Assembly (NCBI GenBank): GCA_964057225.1
Contig: OZ059896.1
Span: 9,982,001 to 10,046,000 of the forward strand
From: Auanema rhodensis
Lineage: Eukaryota; Nematoda; Chromadorea; Rhabditida; Rhabditidae
Direction: 5' to 3'
DNA: 64,000 bases
The translations under genes were made by a program, and so were the position numbers. The stretch's first letter is position 1. Each line of letters begins with the position of its first letter. Below are positions 56,170-64,000 of this stretch, in pieces. The notes beneath the pieces are model-generated. The model did not search any database, had not been told where the DNA came from, and saw nothing but the letters and a program-made list of their open reading frames with translations.

Positions 56170-58465
56170 ATGTTCAAAATTGTGCTGCTTCTTCAGCTGT
56201 TCACCGGTACTTCTTCATGGTTGTAAGTTTTTTTGAAATGTTTGATTAATTTTCTTAGTATTCCTAAAAGCTTTCGATGGGAACTTTGTATACTCTCCCT
56301 TGTACTAATCGCAGGTGTCACGAACATGTACTGATTCGTCATCATGACTGGCCCCTTTGTTAACAAATGTTTTTCAATATTTTCAGTTTGAAAAAGACAA
56401 TTTTATTTTTTGTCTGTTTTTGCATTTATAAAGATACTCTTTCATTTGCCGAACCATTTCTCTCTTTTTTTGAAAAATGCCTATGCTTTATGCTTACCCG
56501 ACTTTATCGTAGATCCGACGTCAATCAATCAGTTACCTATGGGGTTATAGTTACCTCGGTCAAATATATATCATGCAACCTGTAAAGGTTTGCCGCTGTT
56601 TGTATGCGATGAACGAGCTCGCCTATGTTTTAAAGGTTTGGGCTCACCTCAGTTGTTCCTAATTTTTTTGATGTACATGGGTAACATTTGTTGATATGTA
56701 TGGGCGTTGTATATATTAAGGGAGGTGAAGGTTTTATGACTTTCGGCATGTGGATGTAGACCATCCTGCTCTGATCCATGACCCAAGCAGCAGTTTTATT
56801 ACCATGTATGGGTTAGCCTCCGGCGTCTAATTGATCTAAGACGTTTGTCGTTGGCAGAGCATTGTTCCTTTGCAAATACCGAGATTTACGATTCTTCCTC
56901 CCCGCTATAAACCATAACCCTGTTGGAATTACTGATGACGAAATTGGGTCAAAGGCGGAAGTTTCTATAAACAGATGGCCTGTACTAGCTTGAGAGTTGT
57001 AACCATACTTAGTAGTATTTGAGATGATACCGTTTAATCTGATGAAATTCATAGTCTATATAATATGTACAATAGAATGATCAATTCCAGACTATTATCT
57101 GATGCCAAAAGAGAACGGTTTTCGGGTAGAACGCTAGCATCTGCTTGTGCAATGACTCCTGGAATGTCAGCTCGTCAACGTGAAATCTGCATGAGAAATC
57201 CATTAGCTATGAAACATGTTGTTGACGGATTAAGAATGGCTATGGATGAGTGTCAGGATACATTCCGGAATCATGTCTGGAATTGTTCTGTTACTTCTCC
57301 AGGCTTCGGAGTTTCACCATTAGAAAGTAAATTTTTATTTTGTTATATGAATCTCATTTTGTGTTTCAGTGGCTTCAAAAGAATCTGCTTATGTTTACGC
57401 TATATCTTCTGCAGGAGTGAGCCATGCCTTAGCTAAGGCTTGCGCCAAGGTGGGAATTTAACACATCTTGTAAACATGTTTACATACATTTCTTCGGAAA
57501 TGATTTTGTTAGATTAAGACCTGTGTATTTTATCTCTTTGCTTTTTAAGGGAGAAATAGAAGACTGCGGTTGTGGTCCCATGCCCACCTTAACTGGTAAA
57601 AATTTTGTTTGGGCTGGTTGCTCTGATAATGTACGCTATGGTAATTCTTTTGGTCGAAAATTCATTGATGCTGTTGACAAAACTCACAAAGATTCCAGGT
57701 ATTTTCTACTTAAATAGTTCTTTATATTAATTTTTTTCTTAGAGCTATGATGAATCTTCACAATAATAGAGTAGGACGTCGTTTACTCGCAGCTGGAATG
57801 CAGAAACAATGTAAATGCCACGGAGTTAGTGGAAGCTGTGTTACTAAAACATGTTGGAAGGTTGTACCAAGGTAAATAATCATTTCACAGATGTATGTAA
57901 TTCATTTTTTAATTCTGTTCAGATTTGATGAATTCGCAACCATGCTCAGAGAGAAGTATGAATTAGCCCAACAAGTTACTGCTGATCCTGATAGTTCAAC
58001 CTTGATGGTTCGTGCTCCAGTTTCTGAAAAGGGCAGATCTGAGAGATATTTGAAGGAAGTAGAGAAAACTAAGGTCAGTTATTTGAATTTTTTCTCACAG
58101 ATTGTAAAATATTATGCAATTTGATACTTAATTAGATTTTATTTTTACAGGTAGTAAAGAACGACCTTATCTTCCTTGACCCTTCTCCTGATTATTGCAA
58201 GTCTGAATACAACGGAGCAACACATACGCGTGGACGGGAATGTGGTGACAGCTGTGACCAAATTTGCTGCGGGCGAGGTTTGTCTTTTTAGCTTCATAAT
58301 AGTTATAGTCTTTTTTCGGTTTTTACCATAATTATTGAAATATTTTTAGGATTCAATGTTGTTCGTGAAATTGTTGATGAACCCTGTGACTGCAAGTTCA
58401 TTTGGTGCTGTGAAGTTAAATGTAAAACATGCAAACGTCTTGTAAGTCGCCACTATTGCCGCTAA
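56170..58465 (+). CDS. Wnt family secreted signalling protein
   Basis: Cysteine-rich lipid-modified ligand of Frizzled receptors. The ATG at 56170 gives a signal peptide, [17 protein letters not shown], then an intron. The N-terminal continuation up to 57065 is not resolved; exon 2 may be at about 56259-56289 (IPKSFRWEL). From 57075 the conserved body is clear: [50 protein letters not shown] then [26 protein letters not shown], the palmitoleoylation site in [17 protein letters not shown] (acylated serine in GVSGSC), and the C-terminal cysteine domain [36 protein letters not shown], end SRHYCR with stop 58463-58465. Nematodes have five Wnts (cwn-1, cwn-2, egl-20, lin-44, mom-2); I cannot tell which this is. 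Confidence 0.92.
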
Positions 58466-59078
58466 TCCCCGGACGTTCTCAAAATACCAAACATTACTAT
58501 TAATAATCCTTTTCTAGAACCTTTTTTTGCCTGAACTATCCAAAGTTTCACTTAGGATATTTCTTTCCAGTGAATGTTTACTAATAATAACAAAACAAAA
58601 AACAAAAATTTATATTTATACATCTACAATCCAGAGTTTTATCTTGGCTATTTTTACAAAAAACGCTTCAAATTCCCGCATACTTTTGCATTTTGTATTC
58701 TTAACTTTCTTACAAACCTTTTAAGGTTTTCCTTTTTTTTCCAAGTTTGTATTAACCAAGTTTGTTTGATTTGAAACTTTAATAATGATCTGCTTCATTG
58801 AATCTCGTGTGAATGTGCTTGATTTTTTCGCGAGAATAATTAATTTTAAACTGTGCAATTGATATAACAATGACTTTAAGGTTTTCTGTACATAGTCGTA
58901 TTCATTTTCAATAGGCTCGAATATTTGAATGTTTGACAGCTTGCTAAACAGTGATAAACTATACATAATTGTGTTTTTAAATTCATTAAAGTTTGTCATG
59001 AATTGTATTTAGATGAATAATCATTGAGAACTCAGCAAAGAAAAAGATGAGTTAAGCTCAAAAGTTTATTTTTAGCTT
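58466..59078. other. Intergenic between convergent genes
   Basis: About 610 bp of AT-rich sequence between the Wnt stop and the minus-strand oxidase stop. The frames over it are Phe/Leu-rich translations of AT-rich DNA with no features. Confidence 0.6.
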
Positions 59079-60892
59079 TTAAATATGACTTTTCATGTTT
59101 TTGTTATACAAACTATGTATACGATCAGCTTCTCGTACTCCGCTCAGATATGCTCCTATAGCCGTTTGGAATAATCTGCAAACAGGATGACATATTAGCT
59201 CAGCAATGTTTTCAAACCTGTCATGTGTAGCTTCGCCAGCAAATTGAACTTTCAATTTACCTTGGTCGACAATGGGATAACCTAAGACTTCAGCTGGAAA
59301 ACCTGCTTCAGCTTGAGCTTTGCTAAGATATGAGTATGAACCACACAATAAATCATTTTTCGTTAATTGTGTGCGCACTATTTCTGATGGAGGATCTATT
59401 GTCTGATCATTCATCATATCTCGAATAAGTATAGTAATTTTCTCTTTCAACTCCGCAGTTTCCATTTGATCAATTATCTAAATTTCAGGTTTATTTTTTA
59501 ATTTTTCGAATAAATGAATACCGCATGACCTTCACCAGCTACCCAAGCCATCAAAGTGTTTGGTTCCCATGAAACAACCTTCACAAATAAAAAAAATAAT
59601 TTTTGTTCCATGATACACTAACCTGAAGAGTAGTGATTTCTCGCTCAAATGGTGTGATATGTTTTCTGGCCATCCCTTTCACAGGAAGAGGAGCCAATGA
59701 GAAAGTACCGGGCTGCCAAAAAGGTTTTTCCCAACGGAAAAAAATTTTACATGATTCTCCAAAGCCTAAAAAGAAATTAATTGAAAGAGAAATTGGTCTA
59801 ATCTATACCTATCTTCTCAATGGCTTCCTGTTTGTAGACTGGTAATGATGGATTGAACAACGTTTTGTAATATTTTTTCAAATGTCCTAAGGAACATGTA
59901 ACTATTATATGATCAAATAGCATTTTATATTCTCCGTCTTTTGTTGTAATTCGAATTTTATCATCAGCATAGTCGATATTTGTAATGATAGTATTGAAAT
60001 GAATTTTATTTTCAGGAATTGATGATTTGATATCATCCATAATTGCCTATAATTTGGTTCCATTTATTTAAATGATTTTATAATTTCATATTATATACCT
60101 TGTAACCTATTTCATTTGTTGTAAATGATTCACATACTGGTCCACCATCATTCCAATGTTTTAATACACTCAGACTAAGCTGAATTTCTTTAGTTTGTTG
60201 AAAATAATTAAATATTTTCTCACATTTTTCCAATCAGCAGCCCACTCAAACTCCCAATATGATCGGTAGGATCTTGTTAAAGCATCGAAAACATTTTTCC
60301 TCGTACCTTCTATTCCATGTTCCTACACGAGTTGTAAGAATTATGTAACACTTGGTTTTAATACCTCAATAAAACGTTCATAATCTTCCATGAAGAGGTC
60401 ATGGAAAGTATAGGCTCTTCCCATAATTGCATAGTTAGCAGAAAAGTCGCGATAACGTGCATCTAAGGGCTCAACAAATTTTTTAAATAACTCTATATCA
60501 TTTCTAAAATATACAATTTTAAAGTTTAAAAAACAACTTTACAAACTCATCAACAGGCTGATTGCCATACAAAAATTGAGCTTCATCAAAATGAGCAGTG
60601 TCTGATACAGGATCAGATATTACACCCAATCTTGATGCAATTTCATAAATTGGGTTATCAGAGCCATTTATAAACTGAGCACCCATTTGAAGATAACCAC
60701 CATCTGTGAAAACATTTTATATTGTTTAACATGAAAAAGGTTAAACTAACGATAAGGTATTGAGTGAATACGTCCTCCAATTCTCTCCGATCCTTCAAAC
60801 ACGTGAAAATCAGTATAGCCTAATTCATGAAGATGTTTTGCAGCTGAAAGTCCAGCCATTCCTGCTCCAATTATAGCAATAGTTGGAGACAT
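59079..60892 (-). CDS. FAD-dependent polyamine (spermine) oxidase-like amine oxidase
   Basis: Flavin monoamine oxidase of the PAO/SMOX group, which oxidises spermine or acetyl-polyamines. The ATG at 60892 opens the dinucleotide-binding motif: MSPTIAIIGAGMAGLSAAKH, continuing HVFEGSERIGGRIHS. Next are GGYLQMGAQFINGSDNPIYE (flavin/substrate region), YRSYWEFEWAADW, FDHIIVTCSLGHLKKYYKTL, ESCKIFFRWEKPFW, VVSWEPNTLMAWVAGEGHAI, LCGSYSYLSKAQAEAG and the C-terminal FAD contact VQFAGEATHDRFENIAE.. ending YNKNMKSHI at 59079-59081. About 500 residues, no signal peptide. PYWEF/CGSYSY-type motifs favour spermine oxidase over LSD1; SWIRM and tower domains are absent. Confidence 0.9.
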
Positions 60893-61331
60893 TTTGAATG
60901 AATCTGCTACAAATTGACAATTAGAACGAAAAGTTTCATTTGTAGACGACGAAAATTTTTAGTTTAAACTGTGTGAATGAGAGAAAACAAATTGAGATCA
61001 CGGCGGAGACGAGATTTTTTGATAGCTTAAGATCTTTCATGCAAACTATGCATGCTTTATGGAAAAAACCAATATACATATATAGGGGTTTCTTCTTTCC
61101 GTTAAATGACTTTCTTATCGTTTTCCTTATCATGGAGCTCTTGAAGATTATTTCTATGGTCTTTTTTTGATCAATTCCAATAGACAAGACCATAAATCAT
61201 CATTTTCATAGCGGTATTCGAAAGATGTTTTCTTTACTTTCTGTTTAGTTCAAACTGCTCCGTAGTAGATAGAGAAAGTTGTACAAATATTTATTCGATT
61301 AACGTTTTTTCCAACAGAATTAATACTTAGA
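60893..61331. other. Intergenic, ~440 bp
   Basis: Between the oxidase start and the transporter stop, both on the minus strand. Contains short Phe/Leu frames on both strands with no features. Confidence 0.6.
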
Positions 61332-63236
61332 TTAAGCTTTTCCTTGTATAATAGCAGAAATATTAGCTTGTAAACCAGATATCAAGAAGAACCATCCAAT
61401 AACAAAAAAGAAAACATTTTGAGATACAAAAGCCAGTTTAAACGAAAAGCTTTTCTTTTCTTCTATAAATTTTGGTAAAAATATGAATGTATGCATTATA
61501 GAAGGAATTATCCACGACAGTAACATGCCTGCTGTTATGCCAATAAATGGAATAATATCTTGTAATTTTGGTATAGCCATAGATAGAGACACTATAAGTT
61601 ATATTATACGTATAATAAAATAATTAATCACAAACGTATAGTTAAACATACTTGGTATCATCACTGTTAAAAACCTAAAGCCATATTCTGATAAAGTGAT
61701 AAATATTTTTTTCCAATTTTTCAATTCCAAGAATGATCTTACAGGAGGCCACAACATTTCAACAATAACATAAATTTGTAAAACATTTCCAAAGAATACA
61801 ACAAACACTAAAAGTATTTTGAGAACAATATTCTCTCTGTAATAATACATTTAATTATATCATATAATTAGTATAATTTCTCACGTTGTATCAGGTAAAT
61901 TTAATGTTATACTTCCTTGTACATTTTGTCCATAAGTGATATAACCGAAAAACCCGCAATATGTATAGACTATAGACACAAGACTCATTCCTATAGATAA
62001 AAGCTTAGTTCAGAAATTATAGATGTTACACCTGTTGATAATACTCCAGTGAACCCTATCATGTCTCCTGGATATTTTAACTTATTTTCTAACGGTAACA
62101 CCTAATTGTTTCAATTTTATAATAATAAGAAAGATAATATACCATTGCTTGTCCTTCGAAAGAATAAAGCAATGATCCAGCACAGTTCACAAGACCATCA
62201 AAGCTTGTAAACCAAGGTAATGTCTCCCATTGCCATTTAGATACGAATAATTCCTAAATAATAATAGTTCATTATTACTCTTTTCAGTTATTATATTTTA
62301 CTTGTAAAATCATTCCAATAGAACCAAAAATTAAAATGTTTCCTATTAAACAGATAAATGTAACAGTTCGAATATTTCGAACAAAATTAATTAATGTAGC
62401 AGGAATAGTATAAATTAAAAATAATTGAGTTGTAGTTAATCCAGTTTCAAATTGAAAATGTGCTAAAATCTGTTGAATATGCTCTATAACGAACACATAG
62501 GCTACACTAGCTACACCTGTTTGAAATGCTATTAAGCATCCATTCACAAAAAATCTATAAGAACCTTAATAAGATATTTATAAATTAAATATATTTTACT
62601 TAGCCACACGATGATATTTGTATAAACACTTGAAACTATTTTGAAAGCCAACACTTGCCATATCTCCATAATTCAAATATTCATATTCTGTTCTAATATA
62701 ATTATATTTTTAATATATTTGAAAAATAAAACAATAATATTATACCTTTTACATAAAAATTGTGAAGACATCACAACTTTGTGCATAGCTATTGTGCTAA
62801 TTATTCCAATAAAAAACACAAGACAAAATGCCGTCTATAAACATTTTTTATAAAAATTTAAAAATATTTTTGATTAGAAAGTAGAAAGTTTAAAAAAGTC
62901 AGTACAACTAAGCCGCCTTGTTTGAACGCCATTGCAACAGAAAAACATCCTGGACCAATCATTCCATTAATAAAATTAATTAGATTATATGTACAACTAT
63001 AATAAAAAATAAATAATAACAATTACTAGTTAAGTATATTAACTCACGAAATTCCATCTTTTCTCACAATTGTTCTCTCAGCCACCTTTTCCTTCATCAC
63101 TGATCTAAAAGATTGTGTTAATTGATAACGTTTCTCTTTTGTTACTAGTGGAACTGTTTTTTTTAAATACTAATTATATTAAAAACTTTTTTTTAATTAC
63201 ATTTATTTTAGATAAAGTTTCATGTTTATGTTGCAT
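61332..63236 (-). CDS. Proton-coupled amino acid transporter-like protein (SLC36 / AAAP family)
   Basis: Membrane transporter of the amino acid/auxin permease superfamily. Start ATG 63236 (MQHKHETLSKIN) splices to YLKKTVPLVTKEKRYQLTQS. TM1 carries the family motif NLINFINGMIGPGCFSVAMA, followed by GGLTAFCLVFFIGIISTIAM. Later segments: WFLVNGCLIAFQTGVASVAY, TTTQLFLIYTIPATLINFV, FICLIGNILIFGSIGM, DGLVNCAGSLLYSFEGQAMV (typical SLC36 F.FEG), GFTGVLSTGMSLVSIVYTYC with GFFGYITYGQNVQGSI, VLKILLVFVVFFGNVLQIYV and two C-terminal spans, ending ISAIIQGKA at stop 61332-61334. About 480 residues and 10-11 spans, normal for SLC36. Function as a lysosomal or plasma-membrane amino acid carrier is inferred. 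Confidence 0.9.
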
Positions 63237-64000
63237 TTTACATTATTATTTCATTCATTGTTCTTAATTATATTATTTTAATAAAAAAGATTATTATTAT
63301 CAAAGTAATAAGAAAAAATTGCACGCAAATGATTGAAACATTTCTGTTTTTTAATGTGACGTTATGTAATCATACTTCTGTTTCTCTTTTCTCAATTAAA
63401 CTATAAAATTTATAAGAAACATTGTTGCATTTAAATAAATTATTTTTTTTTATTTCATGATAAAAGTTCACATTTGATCAAAAAACATATGAAATTTACC
63501 CAATTACGTGAAAATATTTTATACAGTTCTTATCTTTATGGATTATGAATTTTTGAATAATGTTTGATTATTATCTCATTTATTACTAGATTTTTCCACC
63601 TCTACAACTGTGTATGCACATTGGTAAATTATTCAGAGCAGTTGTACTTACAGACTATGTTGTAATCAAGCATTTTTATATATTTTCGAATTTTCCTTAT
63701 CCAAACGTCCAATATCGGCAGCCGGACCACACCCGTCACACATCCCTCATATGACTGTAGAAATGTGGGTGGTGTTGTAATAATAAGAAACATCTCAGGC
63801 ATTATAGCTCATGTAATTGCTCGGATGGTGGAATTTCTACTCTAGTCAAGTAACCTTTTACTTTTGTTTGTCGGTTGAATCATTAGAGTATATTATTCAG
63901 ATACTTACGTATACTTATAATATCGAATTCATGGAATAGAACATAACAACACTTACACCATCATCAATACCTTTTACTGTCAAATTATTTACGGAAAATA
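63237..64000. other. End of window, no gene seen
   Basis: Upstream region of the SLC36-like gene. AT-rich except for a short GC-richer patch at about 63710-63780 (gcagccggaccacacccgtcac). No supported coding frame. Confidence 0.5.

Noticed and set aside
56813-57052. Minus-strand 79-codon frame in the Wnt first intron
   Set aside because: No family features, no splice partner, and it lies within the 5' part of the Wnt gene.
58738-58770. Spliced-leader-like sequence (aaccaagtttg)
   Set aside because: Only part of an SL-type leader, no donor GT right after it and no Sm-site/stem-loop body seen; likely chance in AT-rich DNA.
59079-60892. LSD1-type histone demethylase for the amine oxidase
   Set aside because: No SWIRM or tower domain, and the flavin domain is continuous; it fits polyamine oxidases.

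Overview
This window looks like a piece of an AT-rich nematode nuclear genome. Coding exons are broken by many very short introns (about 40-60 bp, GT...AG, often ending tttcag or tttag). Many start codons lie a few bases after a pyrimidine-rich AG, as expected for spliced-leader trans-splicing. One gene (41531-42845) is a nematode-type SRH serpentine chemoreceptor, which is the strongest lineage marker. I saw no bacterial operons, CRISPR array, rRNA or convincing tRNA. Almost no gene is one open frame, so most models below were assembled by hand from exons that join in phase. Internal exon borders are less certain than gene identity.

Layout: 1-295 is the 3' end of an ACAD9/VLCAD-like acyl-CoA dehydrogenase, followed 127 bp later by an unrecognised ~235-residue gene (423-1402). 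Then come a secreted Pro/His-rich protein (1706-2551), a seven-pass membrane protein (3874-5874), a small minus-strand gene (5980-6564) and cytosolic seryl-tRNA synthetase (7015-9122). A 4.4 kb gene-poor stretch with two possible orphan exons precedes a DLG5-like MAGUK (13522-18536), mitochondrial pyruvate dehydrogenase E1 beta (minus, 19181-20790) and the ciliary transport protein IFT38/CLUAP1/DYF-3 (21555-23352). After 3.6 kb with no clear gene lies a gene for a low-complexity Ala/Pro/Glu/Thr protein of about 900 residues made of 22-residue repeats (26946-29898). Next is a long disordered protein with NPF and DPF endocytic motifs (minus, 30179 to about 36257).

At 38377-40525 there is a large inverted duplication. 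Two copies of a 127-codon gene stand head to head, with no difference seen across exons and introns but clear differences in their 3' flanks. Beyond it lie an SRH receptor, a small secreted peptide gene that overlaps tail to tail with tRNA 2-thiouridylase (TRMU), an unrecognised basic protein, a PHD-JmjC histone demethylase (KDM7/PHF8 type), an EFM4/METTL10-type lysine methyltransferase, a TATDN2-type TatD hydrolase, a Wnt ligand, a polyamine-oxidase-like flavoenzyme and an SLC36-type amino-acid transporter.

Most genes are ordinary conserved animal genes with no shared pathway. Possible functional neighbours are KDM7 followed by EFM4 on the same strand (both act on protein methylation) and amine oxidase next to the amino-acid transporter. 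The most unusual structures are the inverted gene pair and the repeat-protein gene, whose long coding exon contains almost no methionine and leaves two antisense frames open for about 780 codons each.
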